From positions 48,606,786 through 48,670,785 of the forward strand of contig CM053803.1 of NCBI GenBank assembly GCA_028671895.1: 64,000 bases of DNA, written 5' to 3'. The DNA is from Oenanthe sinensis (lineage: Eukaryota; Streptophyta; Magnoliopsida; Apiales; Apiaceae). The notes beneath the pieces are model-generated. The model was not told the DNA's origin, did no database searches, and saw only the letters and a list, made by a program, of their open reading frames with translations. A program made the position numbers and the translations under genes. The stretch's first letter is position 1. The number at the start of each line of letters is the position of its first letter. Of the stretch, positions 11,501-26,500 are shown piece by piece.

Positions 11501-14500
11501 CCGTGAAACCAGCCTCGTCCCGGATCGCAATTCCATCTCGTCCCAATTCACTTTGGAATGCGATCCGACCCATGAAAGGAAGGTTTGAGGCCAACAACTT
11601 GTAGAGCAACTTTTATAATTGTTTAAAACTGCACAAAAAGAACTACGACCAATTTCAACATCAAAAGAAAATAAAAATGAAAACAATCTAATTGTTATCA
11701 TGGTCACGCCATGGTGACAACATTACGTCCAATAATGATTAAAAACTTTAGAAACTGAAATGAGCAACTATTAATGGGATCTTCAAATTGACCCATATAT
11801 CCGATTCTAGGTCTGTAATTCGAGTCGAGTTTTTTTGAGCTCGACTCGATTAACTCGGATTGAACTCGTTATCAAGCTCGAACAGATTTCCGGGCTCGAT
11901 TAAAAACTCGAGTCGAGTATTTTTAGGCTCGACTCGGGTTCGATTCGATAAGGCTCGAACTCGGCTCAGCTCGAGCTCGATTAATTTTTTATAATATTTT
12001 AATTAGTTAATAATATTAAATATTATAATATATAATATATATTATATAATATTTTATAAATGTCTGTTTGTGTAATAAATCATAAAATGACTTGAAATTG
12101 AAAAAATAGCTTAAAGCCAGAGGTTGGTTGGAGGTAGTTTTTTGAATAATTTTTTTATTATTTTTACAATTTTATTTGATAAAAGTTAATATTATCCTTC
12201 AAATGTTCAATTTATTAATTTTATTCCAAATTATATACTTTTAATATCTCATAAGTTATACAAATATTAAAATTGCCAAACAGATTTTAACTTAAATTTT
12301 TTACTTAATACTTTTGACTTTAAGCAACTTTAAGTCATAAGTCTTTTTTTAAGTTTATCCAAACGGGCTCTAACTTCTTTTTTTTTACTTATAAGTTGTA
12401 AGTATAGTCAAACGACGCCTAAATCTCTAATGTAATTTCATATTTCACATTTAATGTTCAAATTGACTAATAATTAACAAATTTTTTTTACAATTTTGAA
12501 AATTAAAATTAAAATTTTAAAGTAAATTATATAATACTTTTTAGTAATATATTAGTATAACTTTTTAATTTTTTCTAATTATATAATATTCGGTTAAAGT
12601 TTAGTTAATTTTACAATAAAAAATAAATAATCCACTTAACTTGGGACTTGGGAGTTTAGACGAATAGAGTGATTATTAATAATTTGATACTTATTTAGCA
12701 TACTCATTTTGACAAAATGAAATTTATTTATTTCTTTTTTGCCACATTAAAAAAAGATTATTATATTTTAAATATTATTTGTTATCATATATTTAAGATA
12801 CACAAATACAACTTATAAAAATAAAGTGAAATAAAATATGAATACACGAAATTACAAGAATAGGAAATCAAAGAATTATTTAGAGAAAAGTGTATTATTT
12901 TAAATTTATTACTTTATTTGTCATTTTAAATTGGGAAAAAATATTTTAAGTTAAATTTGGGAAAACAATGTAGTAAAAAATACAATAAAAAAATAATTTT
13001 TAAATTTTTATGAATAATTAAGATAAAGCTCGATAGGCTCGATTAAAACTCGAGAGCTCGAAAACTCGTTAAAAGTTTGTTAAGCTCGAAAACTCAATAA
13101 AAGCTTGTTAAACTCGAAAACTCGTAAAAAAACTCGTTAAGCTCGAAAACTCGCGAACGGCTCGAACTCGACTCGGATACTACACGAGTCGAACATCAAA
13201 TACTATTAGGTCATTCTATCTACTGTTTCAACTGTATGCACAGCTTATAATAACGCATCACATCAAAATACTATGTGACGGGAGAAAATCCTTAACCATA
13301 ATTGTAGGATTCTTACTTAGCAACTTGAACCGCTAAACCTACATATATATATGTATATATATATATATAGGCTTTAAAAGCCATGTGAGATATATGTCAA
13401 ATTGAAGTATAGTATGTTTTGAGCTGTGCAAACTTTTTCAAGTACGGAAACAAATACAGTTCGAAAGTTTTATAAGAAAGATATGTGATAAGCTTAGTCG
13501 TATCATGTAGTCCTCAAGTGTGGCGTATGTAGTTGCTAATGTGCTACATATGATAGCGTATTAGTAAATGACACGCTACATATTTCCAGGTATTAGTAGA
13601 TGACACGATACATATGATGGCGTATTGACAGATGCGGTTGACAAAACTGTGTATCTGACCGGTAAAAAGGACCACTAATTCGCTTTTAGATATTTCAGGC
13701 CTTCTTATTTAAAATGTAGTTATATAAGGCTATCACCCAAAATTAATCACCTTCTATTTATTTGTTTATTTTTATTCAATTTTATAATATTACAAATTAT
13801 ATACCTCATCAAATGTTTTTGTTTTGAAATATGCAATTAACTTTACTCTAATAAAAATTAAGAACCTAAATTCGTGAAGTCAATAGACTGAAAATATGGT
13901 ACACGTATCTTTTCCACGTAGTTTATTAATTTTATATGATGTATTATAAAAAAATATCACTAAAATTATTAATTATTATCAAATTCAAAATATTCAATCT
14001 AAATCAAATTTTTGTTGTTTTTTCAAAGAAGTGCATGATTAACTAACTATAATCTCAGATAAAAAGCTGACTATAACAAAGGTTGAGCTTGAATTTTTTT
14101 ATTAAATTTTTACAATTTTCGCAAATACAATAGTCTTTTGCACATTTCTTCATTTATGTTAAAAAAAACTAAACCTTAAATTGAAAAAATTATTCACGTA
14201 AACATCATTACTCCAATTTTTTATGTTAATAATTAAATTAAATTTTTAGTTTTAGTTAGCTTTGAAAGATACCATATACAACAGAAGAAAACATAAATTG
14301 ATGAAACATTTAATTTTTTTCATATCTTATTTATTTTATAAGATATATTTCCTTTTTAAATATCAAGAAAATAAGTGAGGCTCTAATACTTTATTAATTA
14401 AAATTCTAAATAGTAGTTTTAAGTAAAATAAAGACCATAAGTATAATTAATTAAGATGAGTCATATTTATATTTCTTAAATATATAATATTAAATAATTC

Positions 14501-17500
14501 AAATTTAAAAGTATAATTAGTTATGGAGTCATATAAAACTGAAACATCTATTAGTACTTGTATATCATTTATTTAAAATTTTGTTGCTAAAAGAGTCCAA
14601 TTTTATACTTCATGTACTAACAGTATACTATCAAAGATCTAGGTTCCCATCTCATTTACAACATATTAAAGCTATTGTTAATTGCGCATACTATAATAAA
14701 TATTTCAAAACATGTAGATAAGTCTTGTTTTTTTTCCTAAGTCTTTTATGTTTTAGTAATGAACTTGTAAATCATAGGGTTTTTTTTGAAAAATATCGAA
14801 CTTCTTATTTTTATTTTTGCAAAAATATATTTTTTTTATTCGGATATTTTGTTTTATTAATCAAATTATTTATTTTAAAATTACTAATATTTTTATAATT
14901 TTAAAAAGTTTTAATATATTATAATTATATTAGTTTTTTAACTTATTTAACGTATATATTTTTACATCAACCGAATTAAATATAAATAAGAAAATGATAG
15001 AATATTAAAAATAAATATGCACATCGCACAAAATATAAATTTATATTATTAATATATAAAAATGTAAAATTTTGTTGTGATTCAAAATATTACGAACATG
15101 ATTTTTTAATATATCTAACATATGATTAATATATTTAAGATTATAAATATTAGATTTAAATATATTTTTTATAAGATCTCTATTATGTTTATTTTATATA
15201 AAATTTAATAGATATTATTGTATATGAGATATAATATATATGTATATGTTAATAATATGATAATATAATTATTCATTTGAATAAGTGTTTTTATGTTATC
15301 AGATTTTCAATTGTATAGTACTAATTGCAATTTATCAATAATTATATAATATATATAATTTAAACCTTGCATCAATAAATAATAAATATTACTATATTGC
15401 TAATGAGATTTTAACTTTAAGTTAATATTAAAAAATAAAATGATACATAAGAATTATCGTCATAATAATCTTTACATCCCACTTTTTTATACTAATATAT
15501 GACAGTTTCTTTATTGAAACAAACATATTACTCCATATTAATACTTAATGTGTGTCATGACTTGTGACAATTCATCACGTGTAATGATATTATTTTAGAA
15601 ATATAAATGACTTTTAATTATAAAAATAATTAACAATAGTCCTCAGTTATTAAAAATTAATTCAATATAATTTTCTCATATATAAATTGATTAAATTTAA
15701 AAATGTATTAATATTTATTATTTTATATTATTTTAACTTTAATTTAATCTATTTTATTTTTCAAATAGCATGATTCAAAGTATGTGTAGTAACAAAATAA
15801 AATTAGGCTAAGGTTGAACTCTTAGCCGGGGAACTCAAATATTTTTTTTTAAAAAAAACCTAATTTTTTCAATTCGATACAAACCAATGAATTAATAAGG
15901 TTTATGAGTTCTCAATATAATAATTTTTTTTGTAAGTGTAGTAGGTTCTCCATATAAAATTATTCTAATATTTTATATAATATATTAAATTTTTTATAAA
16001 ATATATTTGGATAAAAAAAACTTTAATCCTCCCTCTCACTAAAAAATTCACGACCTCCTTTCATCTCTATGTATGTAAAACTCTAATAATATCTCTACTC
16101 TAATCTAATAATAATACATAATAATGTCTGATATATGATATGTCTCTATATAAATCTAATATAAAACGTGTTTTAATATTTTAAATCAATTATAAAAAGG
16201 TTTCCTAAAGGGAATAGAATTCTCCGATAAAAATTCATAACTGTCTTTTCTGTCTAGATTACGGGCGATTGCAATTGGTTTTTGAATGTTGGACTCCCTG
16301 AAATTAAAGATAATTTTGTAAGCTTCGCGTGGGCTGTAAAATCGTTCAATTCTGACTTCTGAAACTCAAAATATGACCCAAACAATGTCTAAACATGCAA
16401 GGAGCACAATAATTACGAATTTTCTTTTTAATGTAACTACAAAATAAAATTTATATATTACTAAGATATCTAATAGAGTTTGAGTTATAATATGAAGCGA
16501 GTTAAGAAAAATTATAGTTGTTAGTAATTTTAATAATAATTATAACTTATAAATCATTAGTATATAGGGGCTGTTTGGCTGCAGCTTATTTCCGGAAATA
16601 AGCCCTTATTTCCGGAAAAAGTACGGATGCATGTACTTTTTCTGAAAATAAGTAACTTATTTTTTATTTTGAAAATAATATTTGGTTTTAAAATTCTAAA
16701 ATAAATATTTATTTTTTAAAAAAATATGAAAATATGTAAAAAATGAAAATAAAATAAGTTACTTATTTTAAGTTTAAGGAACCCCAAACGATCACATAAT
16801 ATTATATAGTTATTAAGAATCGATCTTTTGACCTTTGTTAGTATTTGGATAAGATCTCTCTTACTCTTATTATATATAGGATATAATTTTGCAAAAATAC
16901 GATTTTTAGTTTTTTTCGCAAAATACGGTTTTGCAAGCAATGCAACTAAAATCAACCTCAAATGCAACTACGAGCAACTTCAATTTTTTTCAAAAAAAAG
17001 TTGCATTCAATTGCATTTGTTTACAAATTGTTGATAAAAAAAATTACATTTGGTTACTTTATGTTGCGGACCGTATTTTTGCAAAAAATTCAAAAGATAG
17101 TAAAATTATAAAAAAAAGTTTAAAAAATAGTATTTTTGATAAATACCCTAAATTATAAGGAAAAAAATAAAATTAGTACATGTTAAGCTGACAAAAATAG
17201 AAAGAAGCTATTTCATATTAATAAAAAAATATTATATCATTTTATCGCGTCCGCCAGGCTTTAAGCAACTATTATCTAAAAGCAATTTAAAAGTTTCACC
17301 AAGTTAGAAACTATTCCTCCTATGCTAGTTTGCATTATGGATAGGGAGGCCAATACTTAAGATTTTGGAATCTCAATTCTCACAAAGTTGATCAAAACAT
17401 ATAATTGCCATAAAAAAAATCCGTGGCTATCAGCAAATTAAAAATATATGAGGAACTCAACTTTACATGCAAAACAAAGAGATTAAGAGACAATACCTTC

Positions 17501-20500
17501 ATTAAAGCCCAAATGCTAAAATGAGCTCGATATTCCTGGTATGTCATCCCACCATTACCGACTTCTAGCATATCTGGATCTGCCGGAATAGTACAGATGA
17601 AGAAGAATTTAGAAATCACTTTAGAAGACAAAATAATAGACATGATTTACTTATGCTTAGTAGATATTTCTACCATTCCATCCTCCAGGTCCCGCATAGG
17701 CAGCCCACTTGTTATTCAGATCAGCAATAGCTGTCATGCTACATAAGAGTAACCATAAGACAAATACCTTAGCCTAGACAATTAGGATATTGAAATAAGC
17801 AAACCCTATCTTACATGTATTTATAATAATTTTGTAAACTAGTGTCCATAGTACATAACATGGGTATACGTAACTAGGTTTGAGTTGACCACTCCAAAAC
17901 ACCAAATGGCCTTCTTGGATTCTGTCATTTCATTTAAAATGACAGAATTTGCTCAAAATTACTGTTTGGAAACATAAAGAATTTTATATTTGATAAATGT
18001 GGATATTGGGTATGCTATGAATCGTGTGAAAAATGTGAATGTTCTATATGTAATTTAACCCTCCTATATTAGGAGTGATATTATTGATCTCTTGTTTCAA
18101 CGAGACTATCAAATGCATGATCATGCTCAAATATTGATTATTTAAATAGTCTACTCATCGATCAAGAAAATAAAATTTAAATTGAGAGGATAACGCAGTC
18201 CATGCCTCGATTTTAATCTATAAGGGCATCTCCAGCAGTGATCCAAAAATCCAAATTTGGGGTAATTATATCCTAATTTAATTAATTTATTAAATGTTTA
18301 AATATAATATAAATAAATAATAATGGTTAATCATTAAATTTAAAATAAAATTGTTTAACATGATATTTTATAATAAAATATATAAATAGTAATTTGGATC
18401 ACACTGTTGGAGTTAGACAGTAATTTGGATCACTGGATGATCCAAATTTAGATCCACCGCCGGAGATGGCCTAATATCAAGGTTATAAGGATTAAATTAC
18501 CTTGAACATTGGTCAGAAAAGGTTTTACTGAATCACCGATTTTATTATTATTACTTAGTAGTGATTTATTACTAGATGTCACCCATTGTTTATAATTTTA
18601 TTATTAAATATTAAAATTATTTTTAACGTAATAATAACCTACAAGGACACACACTTAGGTTGCGTTCACTTCGCATGAATGGAATGGTGTCGGAATGGAA
18701 TGCACGCAATAATGGAATGGGTAAACGAATGGAATAGCGAAGGAAAGGAATAATCATTCCATTCATTTTTTCACTTATCAATTTTTTTAGAACGGAATGA
18801 AATAAATTATTACATTGTTTGATTATCTATTTTAACCTTAATTGAAAATGAACATTAATTCTAGGAAAAAATTTATCACGAAAAAAATCTAGAAAATAAT
18901 TTTCTCAAAAAACAATTCCCAAAAAAATATTTCAAGTAAAAAAAATTCTCGAAAAAAAATGGTCCTGGAAATAATTTCTCGAAAAAAACCTTTCGGAAAA
19001 AATTTCTCGAAAAAAAGTTCCCAGGAAAAATTTCTCCAAAAAAAAGACCCTGGAAAAAATTTCTAGAAAAAAACTTCCAGGATACAATTTCTCAAAAAAA
19101 ATTCCAGGAAAAACCTTCTTAAAAAAAGTTCCCGTAAAATATTTTCTGATTTTTTTTCAAAAATATCATATATAGATTTTGTCTAAATAAAAATTTATGA
19201 AAAATATATAATGTGCTGTGTTTGAAAGGAATGAGTTTATCCCTCTCATGTTTCTGATTACATTCCTTTGTCCCAAGTGAATAACCTAAATTTTCATTCC
19301 GACTGTAATGGTCATTCCATTCATGCCAAAATTCATTTCATTCCTGTCAAGTGAACGGACTAAAGTGATCAAGTAAGACTTAATTAATAAATCTATGAAA
19401 TTCGGATTTTTAAGCCAGCCTAATCAGATTAGGGTTTGGAAGTAAAATCAAAATAGGAATATTAATTAAGCAAGACTTAATTAATATATCTATTAAAATT
19501 TGAATCTTAACTAGGCCTATTTAAATTAAGATTTGACCCAGCTCTTGCCTCCCTGTATAGACATATTGATGTGGTTATCTCTCTTAACACAACTGCATAC
19601 ATGTTGTGAGAGATAAACCCTAGTTGCGCATATCTAGAGAGAGGGGCGGGGCTTTAGGAGGTTATTGGTTCAATTCCCAACAATAGCACAAATTATCAAT
19701 TTTTAGCAATGAATAACATTGTGATGGCATTTATGTAATAATTCAAACATTGAAGATGCAAGGGTAATTTCATAGGGACTTTTTTTGGCTTAAATGACCC
19801 TCTTTTCCCCCCTTGTTGGCCTCTTTCCGTCTTCACTCTAACAGGTTTTCACTAACACACAGCTATAGGACATAAGAGAGTAAAGAGTTTGGTAAGAAAG
19901 TTATAACCTTTTCCATGAATCATTAATATCATCCGTTGTTCTCCAACTATTTCCCACCTCACCCGCCCACAATGCAGGGTCATCAACACCCCTGTCGATG
20001 ATCAAAATGAAAGGCAAGATTTTCATCTACTTTGTTTTCAATAAAGCAGAAAGTAAACTAGATATCTTAGACATTGAAAAGCAGCTGATTTCATATTACC
20101 ATTCACAAATGGAATAGAAAATGGCACGCCCGGTGGCTTGTAGAGCATCACGCATCAAAGGATATCTAGAAATGTTTATTATCAAAAAAATAAGAAGTGT
20201 TTTGCCTAATTATATTAATGTCATTAACATTAGACAAAGTCCGAATGTAGAAAAACCTTTTCTCTGCTTTGATGCCAAGATTAAAACAGTTGTCATACTT
20301 CAAGTAATCCACACCCTGAATAACATGACATCAAACATAACTGGGCAAGTCTAGTCAGAGCACAAATTAATTGAGTGTGCTGTTCCCCTAGCCCCTAGGG
20401 GAACCATATCAAATAATACTATAAAAGCATAGTTTTTATGGGCCATAATCTGTCATAACTCTATCTATAAATTGTATAATATACAGTAGTAGGACATCCA

Positions 20501-23500
20501 TGACATAACCACACAATATCTTTTCAGGTAACACCCTGTGTTACCCAAGTAATATCTTTATAGAAAAAATATCATCAATGCAGGGGGGGGCATTGGTAAA
20601 GGAAGGACAAGGGAATTTGCTCAATAGGAGTAAAAGGAAATGACAACTCTAAAGAAAAATTAGCCTTCTACAGTTATAAAGTTTAAACAGAAAAAAACAG
20701 AAGCCTCCTTGGGCCATGACAGCTAATTTACTTTCTTAGTTATGCATAGTTGCCTACTAGTTAGTATACAAATTTTCTTTAGCATAATTAATAACCTACA
20801 AGCTATAACCATGATTGGACCAACATACTCTAAACAATCTACGAAATTATATCTCAACGGATTCAATATATTTTATGCTCTTAGCTTTTAATTTTATTTT
20901 CACTGTCCAATACATAGTAAAGCTACTTCTTGACAGATGCATTCTACTTGACATATCCAGGCTATACTGTATTTGGGAAAAAATGTTTCGTTTTTTATTG
21001 GAAAGGGAGATACCAAAAGGGTTAATCACCTATTCTTTGAGTTCCATTGAAAAAAGAATTTGATTGCGGATATGTTAAGAATATATATGAGGATACAATT
21101 TCTTGCTACGGATTGGTTATACATAAAAAATTATACAGGGATCAGTGTTCATTACCTCAGTTTTTAGTTGAGTTAACTGTCTTTCCCCAGAGGAATTCAT
21201 GCCCCCCATGCTAATGCTCGATGTTTTACAAAATTACATAGACACACTAAGAGAAATCAGATAACAAACTTACCCAAGAAGCAAAAAGCTTTGCATCGTC
21301 ATATTCATGGTAAAGAGATCCCGGTCGAAGTTGACATGTGAAAGCCCTACAAAATATAACTAGGTGAAAGAAAAGAAAAAAACTGTGATACCAGTTGCAG
21401 TTGTCGATGTTGAGTCAAAAGATAAACCTACCCAGCATCAGAGTAGATACCAAGTTTGAGACCCTTTTCATGTATATAGTCAGCAAGGACTTTAATTCCA
21501 GACGGAAAGGTTCTTGGATCAGGGACTAATAAACCCTGAACAATAAATTTAAAAATCAAAAGCATTAGCACAGATACTGATGAAGAAAAATGTTTTATGA
21601 GGATCAGGAAGAAAGAAGATAAGGGGTAGAAGAAGATGTAGTATCTCCAGTTCTACAGAGAAAATTGGCAAAAACTAGAATTAATCCAAAAATTTACTCT
21701 AAAACACACATCAATTCGTAATATTCAACTATTAGATAATAACTATTGCTACTGTTTAAATAAGATCCTGATTCCTAAAAATTAACAATCAACTATGATC
21801 TTAATGATTCCAAATTTCTGAAAAATAATTCTTTTTAATTTTGCACTTATTCACACAGTACCACTGATCTAGTGGTTCTTATTATTCATGCCACCAAAAG
21901 ATGTACTGTGACTGCTGTGCACATGTCTGATACGGAAATCAGGTTTTCAGCCCCAGAAAACAAATATGTCTCTAACGAAAAGCATTAGCAACGATACAGA
22001 AATATACGAAATGAAGTGAGGGACAGTACAGCAAACTAACCTCTGTATCCCGCTTAGCAGACCAGCAATCATCTATACACAGATATATAATAAGTCCTAC
22101 TATCAATCTTTGTAGTAAAAAGCAAGGATACTAGCAAAACAATACCTATGTTTACGTAGTCATATCCAAGCTCCGCCAAACCAGTAGTAACAAGTGCATC
22201 AGCTGCAAAACATCAACAAATGAGTTCTTGAAAGGAAACTGAGTATCTGAAAAAGGATGAAGTAGCATTTGAAATAGCAAATAACAGAGTATTGTGTGTG
22301 AGAGAGAATTTGGGTATAGATGCAATAAAAGTTCATCATGCAATATATTTGAGAATTAAGAAAGAATAGTGCTAGGCTCAAAAACCGAATAGGCAGGCAA
22401 AACTGTTCTCGACTTGCCATGATGTCTTGGGTAAACGATATAAAAGTGTCAAGTGTGTTGAAGAAATAAATATGTCAAGACTTTATTATTATCCAGTGTC
22501 AACTCAGGTATTAAGTTGGAATTCTTTATGGAAATTGAAAGTTTAAATTTTCAAGAAAGGCTTATAAATGAATTAGAAATATTTAATATAATATTACTGC
22601 AAAACTATGGAAATGGGAGTGTGCAAGTGTAAAAATGTAAGTAGTTTGAGATAGTCAAGGTCCCTTGCTAATAATTATTATATCCATGTATATTTAGAGT
22701 ATGGAGGATCTTTGGTAGTCTGTCCTTGAGTGGAGCTCACCCCTGTACTAAGATACTCCTATAAGTTTTTAATTCGATCTTTCTCAACTACAAAATATTT
22801 GCATATAACATTTTAATACTTCAAATTCATATACCACCTAATGTGCATAACTTTTAACAAGTGAAACACCTCTATTGCCTTTTAATTTCTTTTTAACACA
22901 CTACTCTTCTTATAAACCAGCACGCTTACAATTGCTCCAGAGATAGTCGTTTAGTACTTGTTTAGTTGTTTGTACCATTGTGTTACGAAATTGCAACACT
23001 AAAAGGAAAGCACACACCCCAATTTTTGAGAAGTAATTCTATGATTCTTAATGTACACATGATAGTTTTGTAATGCGAAGCAAATATGTACTATCCTTGT
23101 AGTAAGTGCATTATTCCAAGTTTTCTTAGTTGTTGTTTTAATTTTTAATTATTAAAATTACATATTTATACACTATACCTCCACTGAGTTTCAAACACTA
23201 GACTTATTTTTATTTGTTACTTATTTACTATATATAAATTATATATATATAGGGTTATATTCAACTACAAACCACATTATTCTACAAACTCTACAAACCT
23301 TACAAATCACGTTATTAACCCTACAAATCACCAATAACTATTCTAAAAATCACCCAATAACATAATATAAGACATTAAAAAAATATGGCATACACAAAAC
23401 ACCAGCTACAACTATACAGATCACCTCGACAAAATTATTATAAATCACCCTCTTAACTTGGTTTAAATTAATGAAAAAATATATAAAATCACTATAAGGA

Positions 23501-26500
23501 TTGTATTAAACATAATGAACGTTTGAAACGATATTAATGTCATGATTTTTTTATAATTAAACACACTTACACGCACCAAGAGGTCATTGGTATATATGTG
23601 TCACATTAGGTGCAAGGCTTAGCCTAACCGAATCCTCTCGTCATTGGTTACTCTATGGTTTGAGCCTAAGTGGAGGCAGGTAAATGTGTGGGTGCCTATT
23701 TAAATTTCAAATTTTTTGAATAATAAAAATAATACTCCGTATCATTTAAATCCTCTCCATTTCTTTATATAAGACAATTTATCTATCAATGCTATTGTAT
23801 TAAAACTGAACCAAAGATAATCTATTAGTATATTATTAGTTGGTACTACGTGTCTTACCGGTTTTAAATTGTATGGATTATTTATCTTATACAAATATGA
23901 TATGGGCCTTTTAATATTTATTTAGAAATCTATCAAAATTACTAACTACTACATATAACAAAGTTCTATTAAAATTATATTAAAATAATATTAAGATTAC
24001 AATAATATCATTCCTTTATCCATAATTTTTATATTCAAATTCAAATATTACTAAACCTCTAAATAATGTATAATTTCAACAAATATATATTATTCAATGA
24101 CAATTATATTTCATTTATTTTTAAATAATTGTAGTTTGACTTTTATGCACGGGCTTTAAAGAATTTTGACCACATTGTTAGAATTATTATTTTTCTATTT
24201 TTTTGTGAATTCATTAAAATATGAGAATAAGGATCCCGGAAAATTTCCTAAGCAATGATTTATTTGAGTGTATTACCTTCACTACCTAATTATTTACTTT
24301 CCTAATTTATAAATAAAGTAAAATAAATAATAAGTAAATATTTAATAATAAATGATTAAATATATTTGTTTACATATAATTGTTGTGGTCTTAGGAAAAA
24401 TATCGAGGTTAACTTTAGGATCCTTATTGTAAAACCCCGTAAAATAAAATAAAAATATATATTCCCAATTATTTTATTTTGGACCATAATATAATTTTTT
24501 AAATCAGCCCAACAATGTTATAAGATAGCCCATTAATAATATTAGCTCAATATCAATAAAAAAAAACCTAATTCAAGATAGGCTTCTTCTTTCTCTCCAT
24601 ATTTCTCTCCATATTAGAGATATCAGTTCCACCATTGAAGCTTGGGGATGAAAAGGGAAACGTGTGCGGCGCTTACAAGTAGTTCAATAGAGAGGATATT
24701 AGATTGTGCCTATTGTCTTGCGTAAGTTCTTAATTGTGATAAGGTACGGATTTCACCTTCTTCATCAATTCTGAATTCGCTCAATTTAGGATTTGGGTTC
24801 TCTTACAATACATGGGGTATATACATGTTGTATAAATTTCAGATTTGGGGTTATGTTTTGTATTGTTCAAAACTCCTTCGTCTCAAGTCCGAATTGAATG
24901 AAATCAGTCAATATATGAAGCTAATAGAATTCTTTTTAATGGCATAGGGAAATCAGACCATGTTTGGGTTGCCAACATAGGACAAACACCACTTTTGTGA
25001 AATCCGGACAGATTCGTTGTTACGACTTGTTTTGCCCATAATTTGTTCGTTATAATTCCGAATTAATTGAGTTTAGTCAATACGGAAACATCATGAAAAT
25101 TTCTATATTTTTGTAGTTATGCTCAGACCCTGTTTTGGTTGTTTTCATGGGGTACAAACTGTTTTAAAGAATGCTGGGCAGATTTGTTGTTGCGTTTTGT
25201 TTTGTTTTGCTCATAACTTGTTCGTTAGAAGTCCGTTTTGTATGAATTTGGTCAATTTAGAAAGATCTTGAAGTCCTCTATATTTTATTGGTTATGATGT
25301 CCTGCTAAATCAGATGGTATATTATGTTTAAAGACTATTTTAGAAATCTGCCCTGTTTGGCGTTTACACGTTGATTTGCTCATAACTTATTCGTTTTACA
25401 TTCGTTTTTCATCAAATTATTCAATTTTGAAAGCTCTTAAAACCCTCTTTATGAACCAGGTAGAATCATGTTTAAAGTCACTCTTTATAGTTGCATAAAT
25501 TGTCTTTTAAATTTCTGTACAGCAGAGGTTTTGGTTTGAAAATCCAAAAGTGTTTTGACCATAACTTATTCGTTCTAACTCCATTTTTCGAGAGCTTGAT
25601 CAATTTAGAAAGCCTATCAAATTATCTACAACATCCCTACGCGGCTTTGTTGTCAATATGACATGAGATTATAATAACCTTCTGATGTGTAAATAAATTT
25701 GATGTTTCGGTATATTTGCTCAGTTTAATCACTTGATATTTCAATTTGTTTGATTTGGTTAAGTATTCAATTAGGTTGGTGCATTTTATTTGAGCTCTCT
25801 TTATCTCTATCTCACATTGGTGTAATGTTCTTCCCGGTTAATGAGTCATGTTTCTCTTGAATATATGTATCAATATATTTGATTTTGTTTGTTTGATTGC
25901 ATCCGTACTGGGCATTTGGCTCACGCCATTTTCTTTCTCCACGGCAGGTTTTCAGGGGATCATGAGAATGTGTAATGAGAGAAGCCTTGCCCTTTTCTAT
26001 GGACTCAAATTATTTTTAGTATTTTATTTTCAAAGTAGTGCAATGGAGTTCCATTGTAACTTGTGACACTGTGGCTTTACTAGAAATTGTTTAAATTAAG
26101 GATTTATTGAGTTTTGAATATATTTTGAATTGTGGATTTTTCAGAATAAATTCAGGAGTCATGTTATACTTGGCGATTTATATTATTTTCGATTTTTCTA
26201 AAATAAGGGGTGTTACAGATATGGTAACAGAGCTTAGGTTCTTTCTTGTAAAACACCTATTTAGGTTGACCTGTGAGTTTGGGTAGACATTAGGATGGGT
26301 ATTGTTTATAAGATTTATTCGGTTATCTTCATTTGATACATATTCTACTATTGTGTTATTTATAAACTACTTTAGCTTATCTCTTTACTTGTGAAATGCA
26401 TTCATATATTTATTTCATATTTTGGTTTTTTTTATGTGAAACTTTTGTGTAGTTTTGTTTCATTTCGACTCACTAAATTATTTCTTCATCTTCTGTTAGG

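Noticed and set aside
23240..23570. Possible Helitron or MITE with TACAAATCACC repeats in intron 2.
   Set aside because: No end signature or duplication could be identified, so it is left as unassigned repeat-like DNA.
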